From the NCBI GenBank assembly GCA_963921425.1, contig OY992837.1, positions 2,515,896 to 2,579,895 on the forward strand: DNA of 64,000 nt. The letters run 5' to 3'. Position 1 is the stretch's first letter; each line of letters opens with the position of its first letter. Position numbers and translations under genes: made by a program. Positions 1 through 12,789 of the stretch are shown one piece after another. Source of the stretch: Dryas octopetala. Lineage: Eukaryota; Streptophyta; Magnoliopsida; Rosales; Rosaceae. The notes below the pieces were generated by a model that worked only from the letters and a program-made list of their open reading frames with translations, searched no databases and was not told the DNA's origin.

Positions 1-205
1 TATCAAATTGGTCTTTCCCCCCAATTTCAGTTTTGGTGTTTTCTTGTTGATTTTCATAAGTTTTGGTTCAACTTGGATTTTGAATTTTTTCGAAGTATTA
101 ATTCTATCTGGGTTTTCCTCGATTTCACTTATGAGTTTCATTGCTAGTTCAGTATGGGATTTGGTTCTGAATATCATTTTGATATGTTTCTTGGTTCTTT
201 CACAG

Positions 206-3200
206 GTTCTTATCGCAGCAAATAGTGCTTCAAAGGAGAAAGCGCAGGTTTGAATTGAGTGCTTGTTTTACTATACAGCTGAAGTTTTACACTGATATGT
301 GCCACTGGTTATGATGATTGTAGATGTTGCGAATTAACATTGATTCTCTCTCTACCATCATCATGATCATCATAACCAACAGATCCCCAAAGTTGATTTG
401 ATCTCATATTACTCAAAGTGGGGTTCTGTTCCTAACTGCAAAACATGGAATGTTGGTCAGCTAAGATATAATATACAAAAAAGTTTTCTTTGATCAAATG
501 TTGAGTAATATGAGATTGTGTTCTGTGATATCACATTCTTTGTGCACTTAATTTTTTAGCCACAAAGTTTACTTTATTTATGCATCTGAAACTTGGAATT
601 TTCTAAAGATTTTGGCAATTATGACAATTGATATCTTATTTTGTTAGTTGGTATTGATTTTCTGATTAATGGTTTTGATGCTATATAAGTAGGCTCACAT
701 CAAGGAGCTTGAAGAAGAAGTGAAGCTTTTAAAAAATCTGTCTCATCCGAACATTGTTGTGAGTAGGACCGTCTTGTATCTATTCCAACTCTTGAAGTCT
801 ACCACTTTTCTGATCATGTACTTTGTTTTGTTTCTTAGAGATATTTGGGTACAGTGAGGGAGGAGGACACCTTGAATATTCTGTTGGAATTTGTCCCTGG
901 TGGATCCATATCATCACTTTTAGGGAAATTTGGATCTTTCCCCGAGGCTGTAAGTTCTTGTCGACTGAATTTGTAAATTTAGGTGTTTGGAATGCTAAAC
1001 TTATACAAACTTTTTGAGCAGGTAATTAGAACATACACCAAGCAGTTGTTATTGGGACTAGAATATTTACACAAAAATGGAATCATGCACAGGGACATCA
1101 AGGTACTCCACCTTACCTACTAGTGATATGCATGTATTAGAATGTCTCCCACATTTTCCTGATCTTTTCCTTGTAAATAGCTAATATGTATCTCATATTA
1201 ACTTTCAGGGAGCAAATATCCTTGTTGATAATAAAGGATGCATTAAGCTTGCAGATTTTGGTGCATCCAAACAGGTCGTTGAGCTGGTAAATACATTCTT
1301 TGTCCTTCCTTTTCTATTTATATGCATGGTTTCTTCTAGAATGCATGCCCTACCTAATTGAGAGGTGCATTATTGTAGGCAACCATTTCTGGTGCTAAGT
1401 CCATGAAGGGTACACCATACTGGATGGCTCCTGAAGTTATTCTCCAAACTGGTCATAGCTTGTAAGTAATTTCCATCTTATCCCTTAAACGAGTTAAGTG
1501 TTTGTTTGAAGAATATTTTGATCAGAAGAAATGTTTGTGATGTTTCTTGCCTTTGCATGATGAAGCAGACTTGCTGTATCTTAACTCCAGAGTAATATTG
1601 TTAAAAGAGAACTTTAGTAATGATTCACTGCAGTATCTTTCTAGGTGTATATTTTGCACAACCTATTCCATTCTTCTTGGTTTAAGTAAAAAGTACTGAT
1701 ATATGAGAATAATTATCTAGCTCTGCTGATATCTGGAGTGTTGGATGTACTGTGATTGAGATGGCCACTGGAAAGCCTCCTTGGAGCCAACAGTACCAAG
1801 AGGTAATTATAATTCTTTAAATATTTAAGAAATTTGTTTCTGGCTTGGTACTAATGTCATGTCTCTCTAGGTCGCTGCTCTCTTTCATATAGGGACAACA
1901 AAGTCTCATCCACCTATCCCTGAGCAGCTATCCTTTGAGGCGAAAGATTTTTTGCTAAAATGTCTGCAAAAGTATGCTAAAGTTCTTGTCTTTAAGTCAT
2001 TTTAATTGGAATTCAAATCTCCTAGATATATAATGCATTGATCTTTTCCATTTATTTTCTGAATATGGAGAAAGAGATGGTTTAATTAATTAATTAATTA
2101 ATTAATTTATTTGTGTTTAATTTATGTTTACTTTGGTCCCATGGCAGGGAGCCAAATTTGAGGCCAGTGGCATCTGAGTTGCTTCAGGTAATTTAAATTT
2201 CATCAATGTTTATGCAATGGGGATATTTGTTTCCTGTTATATATCTTGTAAACCATCTAGTTCTAGTGTCAACCCTTATATCTTATCAAGCTCTTACACT
2301 CCTACTCCACCAATTACATGCAGCATCCATTTGTAACTGGGCAGCATGTGGAATCCCAGCCTATCTTTCGTACTTCTATCATGGTTGGTATTGATGAATT
2401 GGACTGTATAATATTGTGGTTGCCTTTCACCATTTGAAGCTTTTTATTGACGCTTAATTTGCCACCATCAGGAAGATTCTGAAGTCCCATCTCCATCATA
2501 TCCTACAAACCTTCAAACCTTGTAAGTACAACAATATGTTTCTTTGAAACTTGTAAGATCAGACAATGTTTGCTATGATTCTTTTACAGGATTTTGACTT
2601 GGCAGTGTCAATTTTGTTGCCAGTGAGATGTCAACGCGCCCTGATTCAGTTGATATGTGTAATTTGGGTAGTTTGCACTGCTCAACCATACATCCTGACA
2701 AGTTTTCGGAAAGTAGACATATTTGGGGAAGAAACAGCAGTGACGATGACATGTGTCTGATCGATGACAAAGACGATACTATGTTGGGCGAAGTAAAGCT
2801 CCATTCTTCTTTGATGCATGAAAACATTAAGGTAACTGCTTTTGTGTCCTCATGATTCGGATAGGTATATAAGCATTCAAGAATTTCAGAAACTAATGGT
2901 TTGTATGCTATTCAATTATGTTAGAGCTTTAACCCAATGTGCGAGCCCACTGATGAGTTAGGGTGCAAATTTGGTGGAAGTTCAGAAACAGAACAAAATG
3001 GAATGAATCTGGATGCCAATCACCAAATTGATTTTCCTGCTGGTTGCTCTGGACCAATTGGTGAGGGGGGAAAGGAATTTTCATTTCCTTGTGGACCATC
3101 TCTTTCAGAGGATGATGATGAACTCACTGAATCAAAAATTACAGCTTTTTTGGATGAGAAGGTACTGTTTTGGTCAGATTCAGAATTAGTTGTATGTTAT

Positions 3201-4420
3201 GGGTATATGGACTTGGGTATGGATGCTTGTTATGGGCATGTGTCTTGGAGTGAGATTCTAATGCCTTCATGATTATTAACATCCTGGGAGAGTTCAATAG
3301 CCAAACACTTACCCATGTCATGCATGCTGACATTATTATGGCAATCTAAAATGAAAGGTTTATGTAACACATTGTGCAGTCATGTTTTTGTGGATTTTGT
3401 TTTGCACTTGATTGTCCTGAACTGTTTTGTTGATCAAAACCACAGGCTCTGGAACTGAAAAAACTGCAAACACCTTTGTATGAAGAGTTCTACAACAGCT
3501 TGAATGTAGTGTGCTCTCCAAGTTTTGTGGATAACTCGCCTGATGAAACCACTTCAAAGTACTTGAAATTACCTCCCAAAAGCAGATCACCTAATCGGGG
3601 TCCAGTTGGCACCCCATCTGCAGTAGCTGATGCTCTTAACACTGGAAGCCCTGGGAGTAATGGCAGGCGTGTATCAAATATTGGCAATGCAAGTGATCAA
3701 AGTGCACAGGACATGCCATCACCTCCACTCAGTGATTGGAAAGGGCTCGTAGTTGATGCTCAGCAAGATCCAGGTAGTCCAAGGTCAGTTCATGAATTCT
3801 ACTTCGTGTAATGTAAATTGTCTTTTATGTTTCCCTTTTGAGTAATCTGATATAATAGTACTCACAGTGTGAGCTTCTCTGAGATACAAAGGAAGTGGAA
3901 AGAAGAGCTTGACCAAGAGCTTGAGAGAAAGCGAGGTAGATGTTTCTTTTCCTCTTATGGTTTCTAATTCCATCTATATAGGGTTCTTATAGCAACCTGT
4001 CTTTTGTGCTCCGTTATTCTGTTAAATTAAACTTTGGAGGACCATTCCAGATACAACCATGTCTTTTGTGGTCTGTTATTTCTCTTAAGGTTTTATGTTC
4101 ATAAATAGTCCTCAATGTGGGAGGCCTTGAAGATTATATCTAGATTAATGTAGCATAATATGTCTGAAGTTAAGTATTGAATAACCTAAATGCATAAAAT
4201 GTACAAACATATAAACAAAAAAAAAAAAAATCATCTTATAAGTTGTCTGGTGAACATCACTTCGGTCAAATGGTTTTATTAATTTTATTGCATGATTGTA
4301 AAAACTGTATTTGCAGAGATGATGCGCCAAGCAGGTGTAGGTGCAAAAATATCATCTCCAAAGGATCGAGCTTTAAATAAGCCGAGAGAGCGAACTAGGT
4401 TCGCATCTCCAGGCAAATGA
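206..4420 (+). CDS. NPK1: NPK1/ANP-type MAPKKK, 3' part (5' exons lie outside the window)
   Basis: Serine/threonine MAP kinase kinase kinase of the NPK1/ANP family, which drives phragmoplast expansion at cytokinesis and oxidative-stress signalling. Exons read: 206-247, 693-758, 839-949, 1022-1102, 1209-1286, 1379-1461, 1721-1802, 1871-1971, 2148-2187, 2324-2383, 2472-2521, about 2606-2831, 2925-3161, 3446-3783, 3868-3935, 4317-4420; all phases agree and give 588 residues. Seen: [14 protein letters not shown] just after the ATP-binding lysine (which is off-window), catalytic HRDIKGAN, DFGASK, and WMAPE in the activation segment. The Ser-rich regulatory tail ends in a charged helix ([19 protein letters not shown]). 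In NPK1 this region binds the NACK kinesin. The acceptor at 2606 is chosen because the nearer AG at 2589 leads to a stop. The glycine loop and start codon lie left of base 1. Family certain; which ANP paralogue is inferred. Confidence 0.95.
2083..2107. repeat. Intronic (ATTA)n tetranucleotide repeat
   Basis: About six tandem copies of TTAA/ATTA inside a MAPKKK intron, in the pyrimidine-poor stretch before the acceptor at 2147. A simple length-variable repeat with no evident function. Confidence 0.8.
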
Positions 4421-5405
<985 letters not shown>

Positions 5406-7120
5406 TTAAATTCTCCGAGCTGAAATTCCCATTGGCATTGAAGAAGTTGGACGCTGTTTCAAACCACGCATTACCACTCCCTCACTCTTTTGCACACTCT
5501 TCCTGCTCTTCAATGGAGACACCAATCTAGTTGCCAATCTCGACGGTGAAAATGACCGGCGTAGTTTGGAGGCAGTAGACATCTTTGGAGAAGACTTCTT
5601 GGCTTTTGTTGGAGAAAGAGAAGGAACCAATGGAGGGCTCTTAATCTTGACCTGAAACTTGGAAGCCGAAGGTGGGGACTTGATCAAGAACTTGTGTGGA
5701 GTCTGAATCTGTGGCTTATTATTATTACTAGTTCTTGCAATGATTGGTGACCTTGTCCTGCAAAACTTCTTTTGCTGTGAAGTCTCATCTGTGGACAAAA
5801 ACAAAGGGTTGGGAAATAGTACACTCTTTTTAGCCCATGGCCTATTCTTGGGAGACACTCTGTTTGCCAAATATCTGTTGTTTTCTTTCTCCAATTCTCT
5901 CATCTTTGGAGGTGAAATCTTGAAATTGATTCGGGAACGAGCCCGTTGGAGCATTGGGGAACCAGATTCTGATCGAATGGATTGAGACTTATTGTGCTTC
6001 TCCTTCTTTCTTCTGGCCCTGAGCTCTGTGTTTTCAGGATGTTGTCTCTGTTTTCTCTGTTGGGTCATTGGGGTTTTGGGGTCTTCCAGTGTGGTTTTCT
6101 TGGTTAAGTTAGCAACTGCTGCTACTATTTCTCTTGCAAATTGACTTGCTTGTAGAATTTCTCCCACTGTTTCTCCCACCAGCATTGCTGGCAATGACAT
6201 TCTCTTCCATTCCCCTGAATAATATAACAATGAAATTATTGGCTAATTCAACAAAAACTTGCTCCATATTGGTTTCTAAGATCAGGTTAAAGTAAAGCAA
6301 ACGAAGTTTAAATTTTGAACCTAAAGCATTTCATTGTTTGAGATTAAAAGTGCAGACCAAATTCCATATTAAAGAACTCAAGTTATAAGATGAATTCACA
6401 TAATGCATAACTTTTCTAGGCAGCTAACCAATGGATGTGACTAATAGTGAACAAACACTTGAAATTATAGAAAAGAAAAAAAAAAAATCAATCTGGCCCT
6501 ATTTATACTTTGAGAGAGAGAGAGAGAAAGATACCTTCTGCATTTGCTGGAAACTTCCCAACAGGAGATTTCCTAGGGACTGAGCCTTTAATCCTTCAGA
6601 AAGCAAAAGACCCATTTGAGTTTACTTATCAGAATTGACCAAAATTAACCAAAAAGTTAAAATCTAAATCATAAGCTGAAACTTTTTTTTCTTGTACTTA
6701 ATGATACAAATGAAATTCATATAAGATATTTTACCTTGCAGATTCTTGTTTGCATCGAAGACTAGTCCTCAGATAACCTCTAGTACTGCGAGGACTGAGA
6801 CTCACTCCCGAGATGACCTTTGTACCACCTGCCACTGTGTACTGTAGCTCCTGCAACCGAGCCATACATCTATCCACCTTCAAAAACCCAAAAAACAACA
6901 GAAGCCCATTATTTTAGAAGACAAGAAAGTTCTTGAGAAAGATTCAATTCAAGAGTTTCGTCTCTGATAAAAACTAATGCTGTGCTGTTGGAAACCGAAA
7001 CAGCAGATAGTTTTAGAAAAAGGTTGATGTAGAGTTCACCTTCTTCACTGTTTCTCTGAGCAGAGCTGGATTTAGAGGGGCTACCATTTTCCTCTGCTTT
7101 GGTGGGGTTCTCGCAACCAT
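5406..7120 (-). CDS. TAN: TANGLED: microtubule-binding division-plane protein
   Basis: TANGLED marks the cortical division site through mitosis with POK kinesins and guides the phragmoplast. Four exons on the minus strand: 7040-7120, 6735-6877, 6535-6593, 5406-6214; 363 residues with consistent phases. The N-terminus is [11 protein letters not shown], followed by the conserved block [18 protein letters not shown], then [20 protein letters not shown] and a short [20 protein letters not shown] stretch. The rest is very basic and Ser/Pro-rich, with repeated SPT/SPP and RRSFSPSRL motifs, as expected of a microtubule binder; it ends in RRI as in Arabidopsis TAN. It is shorter than the Arabidopsis protein because there are fewer SP repeats. 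The upstream region has two mitosis-specific activator motifs. The next minus-strand gene upstream is the kinesin, 0.8 kb away. Confidence 0.93.
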
Positions 7121-7945
7121 TTTTACTTATGACGAAAGAGAAACACTAAGTGGGTCTCAAAGATCTCTCACTCTTTCTCTTTCTCTCTCTAAATACCCAT
7201 GAAACTGGTTTCTTTCGGTCACTCTCTCTCTCTCAAACTTTTGGTTCCTTTTTCTCGGTTTGTCTCCGAAGTGAAAAGTCAAAACCGTGCTGGAAACATA
7301 ACACTTTGGTAACGGATCTTTTGTTTTTGTTTCTGTTTATTGTTTTGTGGTGTCCAACGGTCGAGTTTATCCAATGACATACACAAACGGCTACTTTTAT
7401 TTTCAATTTAGCTATAAAACTTTCCTCTTTTAACGGGAACCATTGATTGCGGCAAGATCTAACGGTCTGTACCTTTTTTTTTTTTTTACTTCATAGGAGG
7501 AAAGTTATGTTGCAGCTGCCCTCCATGAACCACCATGGACACCATGCTATGGTGCAACTGCAAATTTGAACCATGGTGTTTATACAAGATTTCATTTTAC
7601 TTCTTTTGAATTGCCCCTTTCCATGACTAGATCCTATACAATCTCTATTTATCTAAAAAAATAAAATTAGAAAAATTCTTTTATTTTATTTTGGGTCATG
7701 ATAATGAGTGTAGAAGCTTGCCCCAAAGGTGATCTTTCTGCCAATTCCATCATCATCCTAATTTGAATGCTTTGGAGGGTAAGCAAAAACCATGTAAGAG
7801 AAATATGAATGATTGGTAAGCAAGGAGCATACATTTGCAGTACTATCCCAAAGTTATCAGAAAAATAAAAAAAATTTACTGTTTCAAGGTGTTTGACAAT
7901 ATAGACAGTGACAATTTCTTTCATTCATTGCATCTCATTTGAAAC
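7121..7945 (-). promoter_or_regulatory. TAN upstream region with MSA-like motifs
   Basis: Sequence between the TAN start codon and the end of the kinesin gene. It contains two close matches to the mitosis-specific activator consensus YCYAACGGYYA: TCCAACGGTCG at 7353-7363 and TCTAACGGTCT at 7458-7468 (each 10 of 11), plus further AACGG cores near 7311, 7386 and 7433. Three-repeat MYB factors bind MSA sites and drive G2/M expression, which fits TAN. The 7600-7945 part is kinesin 3' flank. Confidence 0.6.
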
Positions 7946-10900
7946 TCAGGAAGGCAGTATCATCAACGATGGCCTTCTGTTTTTCATGCTTCTAAACTTG
8001 AGGGGACTCCAAATCACTGGTTTCCGCTGTAATGCAACAGCTGTTGCTTGCCTCGGCTTGAATGAACTACCAGCCTGTGTTGGGGGAGGACTGCCCATGA
8101 ACTTACTGCTCCTCCTCATGGCAGTTGGTGTAGTTTCTGCTGCTGTCTTCAAATCAGGCATTGGAGAGAACAGCCTTGAATACCGCGCCTTTCGTGGATC
8201 CTTCATGAATGACTGTCTGCCATTGTTAAATCGAGAGGCAGAGGTGTGGAGGGGTGTTGTCATGTGAGAGTTTGGCTCAGGGCGGAGGGTAGCAATGGAG
8301 ACCCGTCTCTTAGGTTGAAGAGCCTGTGTTGTTGCTGCAGGAGGTCTGACAGCAATGGAGATTCGCCTTGGCAAAATCAGGCTTTTTGGGTTTCTTGATG
8401 CTGATGTCGTTGTTGAAATGTTTTCTTTTCCATCCATCGAAGCTGGGGCAACAGAATTGCTATAGCTTGTTTTTTTGGTTGGTAAGGCAGATGGAGGGGG
8501 CAAGAAATTGGTGATTCTTCGCAGTGGCAGCCTTGATTTTGAAGGAGCCAATGGCGGCCTCTTCTCCCGAACAGTCTTCAGTGCTCCTTGTTTTAGAAAT
8601 GATGATGTGGAAGACTGATGAGTAGCAGCAGCAAAAGCTCTGGTTTCCTGTTTCAGTCTGGTCTTCCTTTCCTCTGCCAATTGGTTCTCAAGGTCTCGGA
8701 CCTATGGAAAAATTAAGTTGTTAATTGTAAATGAACTGTTCAAAAAATTCCACAAAAAGTTCCTTCCAAAACTCCAAACATCATCCCTTTATGTTTTCTT
8801 GTAGATTACCTTTTCTTGAAGGTTTCTGCAGATGTGTTCTCTTGCAGCAAGCCTTAACTGCATAGACTGTAAGCTATCCTGTAGTTTCTTTGTTTCCTTC
8901 TCGTCATGTTTAGCCTTTTCTGCCTGTTAAATTGGAAATCTGAATTTTTAATAATTTGAAACCAAGAGAAAAAAGGAAGTTATAGGGTTAACTTACTATA
9001 TAACATACCATTTGCTTGTACTTGAGTAGCTCAGTGAGGTCTGCCTGTTTGCGAGCAGGACCACTCTCAATTCCCCTGACTCGGCTGGCAAAATTCAAGG
9101 AACATAGAGTTTCTCCAAGATCTGAGGCACTTGGGCTAATCTGGACAAACATCAAGGTTTTGCAATCTCCTCCTGCAATTCAAATTTTCAATTAACATCA
9201 CTCATGTAAAACCAATTTGGAGTAGCCACTCAAATGAAGTAAAATACAACAACAAAGGCTCACCTAGAGAGCTCTGCAGCATATGAGTGAGCTTCGAATT
9301 CCTGGTTTTTAGCAAAAGAACAAAAAGTTAGATATATGTATATGGTAAGAAAATGAGATAGCTGGAGAGAGAAAGGAGTGAGAGAGAGAGAGAGAGACCT
9401 GTAAGGAACGTGGGCTGTTTTAGATGCAAGGGATGAGATAACATCACCAAGGGCAGAGAGAGATTTATTTATAAACTGAGATTCCTTCAGTCTTTCACCT
9501 TCAACTTCAATCCTCCCCACACGCTCACTACCAGCCAAGTCCACTAACCAAAGCTGACTCCTAGTCCTTTGTCTACTTATCAAGTTCTCTGCCTTAACAG
9601 TCACTCGCAACAAGCTGCAATAAACAAATTTCCACACATTACAACCATAAAAAAGGAAAATTTGATTGCCTCATTCACAACATTCAATGAATTGCATTTG
9701 CTTTTGCATTTTCACATAATCTGGTAGAGAAACAAAACTAGAATCTGAAAATGTTGATATATGGGAGCATGAACAATACCAGTGAGAACGGCTGCTGAGC
9801 TCATTAGCACTGGTAGATCCAACAGATCTGGCTCGGCTTCCAGACTTCAGCAGTTCCCACATCTCCTCAAACCCATAAACACGAGCTTCGACAAGTCCTG
9901 GCACATCTAGGGTTCCATCGGCAGCTTGCTTTATTTCCAACCTTTGTCCACATAACAGAAAATAAGTACATCTTACAGAAGCCAAATTATGTGAATATTG
10001 ATACTTGATTCAAAATTTTAAATAAAAAATTTTCTAAATGCAAGGTAGCTAGGCCTATTCAGTTAATATCTAAGCAGAAGAAAACTCACTTCTTAGTTGG
10101 TTGATTGGTGTTATCTGCCAAGAGGTCCCTTATCTTCTCATTATAAACCTCCAGCATGCTAACAAATAATTCATATCTCATGAAACCACCTCTGTCTTCT
10201 GAAATCCGAAACAACTCTTCTAGAGTCCTGTAGTTAACACCCCTACTTTCGTGAGTTCCCTCCATTGTAAAAGTCTTGCCAGTTCCGGTTTGTCCATAGG
10301 CAAAAATGCACACATTATAGCCATCCAATACTGAAGTCACAATAGGTTTTGTTTGAGCAAAAACAGCCTCTGCATATTTGAAAAACTCAGGATCAATAAC
10401 ACACAATCTTATCTTAAAATGCTTTATCGTAACAAAATCAAGTATTGAGTAAGCCTAAGCAATAACAAAATCAGTATGAATTCCTAGATACCTTGGTTGT
10501 CCTCAGGTCTGAACACATGGTCAAACTTGAACTGCTTTTTTGAAGAATCAGAGCAAATGACCTGCAGCTCATTATCTAGGGAGGACTCAAATTCAATCAC
10601 AGAATTAGATCCACTTGAGATTTCATTTTGATTCAATGGTCTACATCTGCAGAAAACCCTGATGTTTCCTTTAAGCTCAATTACTTCATTGTAAAGCCGC
10701 TTCCGCTCAGAGGACTCATCAAGGTACTTCTTCTTTAAACGTTCATGTTCAGTACCTAGAGAGCCAGAAGGAACAAACAATTACAATAAAATGGAGAATG
10801 AAAGCAGGGAAATAATCATCAGTGATCAATATAAAAGACTCACTTAGCAGCTGAAGAGTGTTTATGACTTCAGGGTCTGGAAAGGAATGTGTAGTGAGCT

Positions 10901-12176
10901 TGACTTGATCAGACAAGTCAGTATGTTCTTTCTTCAAATCCTGAGAGAAACAATGGAATTAGATTGGTAGCCTTAAAGGAGTTATTGATCCACAGTTGAC
11001 CATGTTGGTCAATGTTTAGAATTTAAAACAAAAAGACTATGCAAATGCTTTCCATAATTTTCTAAGCTTTCCTAGTATGAAAGTGAAAGAAAATAACGCT
11101 ATATTAAAAAATTACCTGAATTTTGGTACTCAAATCAACGATCTTCTGCAAAATTGGAAGGGTCTGTCCCTGATATGGAGAAGCTTCTTGAGTTCCATTT
11201 GATGCACTACTCTCATCAATCAAATCAGGATCTCCCTCAACTTGTTCTGTTGCAAAATCTGAAGTGCCTTCTAATCAGTACACACATTGCAGAAGAACTA
11301 TGTATATATCTTTGTGTGTGTGTGTGTATTTTGCTGTCCAGTAGCTGAGGAAATGTTATAATTGATATGAGATTAAGAATTTGGTGCCTGACTTGAACCT
11401 ATTAGGCTAAGTCTAATTTTTCAATTTCTGGAAGCTGAGACAACATAGCGAAAAGGATTCAAAACTCATCTTCTCCATTTTCTCAGCAACCAAACACGCA
11501 CCAAAGAAAATCAAGAATTTATAGTTCACTACTTAGTTGACAATTTTAAAGTGAAAGTTCAGTTCCAATTGTTCTTAAATTACAAAATCAATAATTGTAA
11601 AGAATACGCACCTTTGGCTTTGTTGCCGACATCACCATCCAACTCGCTTATCACAGTCTTTAGGGTTTGATCTGGAAAAAAGATTGAATTTAATCAGAGA
11701 AGTTCCCAATTCTACATTTTCTTGGGACTGACACAATACAAATAAAATTGAAAGAAAAAATTGTAATAAACGCCTCCGGAACTCAAATTCAACATTTTCT
11801 TGTAATTTAAAAATAAAAAATAAAATGGAAAACTGAATCACATATAACACAAACCTTCCTCGGTACTAAAACAAAGTAACATTTCATTTAATTTTTAATT
11901 TCAGATTTTGGAATTAAATAAAACAAGAAGGTAAAGAAAAACGAAATCAGAAAAAAAGGAAATAAAACAAAAGCACGAACTTGTTTCGGAGGTTGAAGAA
12001 GGCTTGAAATCGTGATCTGGAACAACTTGTTCGCAGTTTTCTGGGATCATTTCCACCGTTTGATCTGAACAAAAGCATCAAAATTCCTCGTTATTACATC
12101 GTTCGCTCAACAATTTTAAAAAATTAAATAAAAAACAATAAATCATGAAAAGAGAGAAAGAGAGAGTACCGTCCAT
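7946..12176 (-). CDS. KIN14S: KIN-14 family kinesin
   Basis: Predicted minus-end-directed microtubule motor of the kinesin-14 family. Thirteen exons: 12170-12176, 11981-12064, 11612-11671, 11116-11267, 10844-10940, 10492-10755, 10090-10369, 9780-9941, 9399-9614, 9264-9301, 9009-9172, 8810-8923, 7946-8701; total 2394 nt, 797 residues. The first exon codes only ATG-GAC-G. Motor signatures in order: neck-to-motor [17 protein letters not shown]-loop [13 protein letters not shown], switch I NELSSRSH, switch [14 protein letters not shown] short coiled coil precedes the motor. A coiled segment ([19 protein letters not shown]) and a basic Ser/Pro/Arg tail follow, so the motor is central, as in the At5g27550 subgroup. 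It is not the KIN-7 NACK partner of NPK1. A perfect MSA motif lies about 270 bp upstream. Confidence 0.93.
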
Positions 12177-12789
12177 GGCTTCGAAATCGGAGCAAGATTG
12201 TGAATTCTAGAGAGAGAGAGAGAGAGAGTTAGAGAGGGAGTGAGAATGAAAGAAAAGAAGACGAAGACGAAGATCTGTGAGAGCTTGAGTGCAAGAGTCT
12301 AGAGAGAGAGAGAGAGAGGGAGAGCGGGGGTTGTGAATTTGTTTTAGGACCGTAGGTGTTTGTGAGGGTAGGGTTTTGATTGCATTCAAGTTTGAATTTT
12401 AATGAATATCAGCCGTTGATTAAAAATGGAAGTAGCTGTTTCTCTCTAACGGCTATCAAAGTCTTCTGGAGCGTTTGTATTTTTATTTTTTTTTGGCCAC
12501 AGAGCGTTTTGTATATTTGGAAATTTGGAATAGCCCAAATGGGACAAACCCGACCCAACGACCAAAATTTACGACGTCTTATCGATACGCCGCCGTATTA
12601 GTGGTCGACCTCTTGAGCAAATACGAGCCAATATTCACGTCGTTTCCGAATATGGCACAACACGTGTTAGGCCTTCATTGGTTTTTTCCTGTAAAGATCT
12701 CAATCACAAAAACACTTAAAAATAAATATAAATAAAAAATCTCTGCAACTTGTACAGCTTAGGTGAGAGTCAGTGCTGTGGCTAGCTCC
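12177..12789. promoter_or_regulatory. Divergent promoter between kinesin (-) and DUF1995 gene (+)
   Basis: A shared 613-bp head-to-head region. On the kinesin side there are GA-rich leader tracts (12209-12229, 12301-12324) and a perfect MSA match, TCTAACGGCTA, at 12445-12455, with a second AACGG core on the minus strand at 12413-12417. On the DUF1995 side there is a palindromic G-box, CACGTG, at 12661-12666, about 125 bp before the start codon, typical of light-regulated plastid genes. The assignment of each motif to a gene is inferred from distance. Confidence 0.6.

Noticed and set aside
8-253. Open frame of 81 codons at the left edge
   Set aside because: It overlaps the MAPKKK intron and the exon 206-247 in the same direction. 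Its first part is hydrophobic intronic T-rich sequence.
7946-12176. Kinesin as the NACK1 partner of the adjacent NPK1
   Set aside because: The motor is central and preceded by the KIN-14 neck ([12 protein letters not shown]), whereas NACK kinesins have an N-terminal motor (KIN-7).
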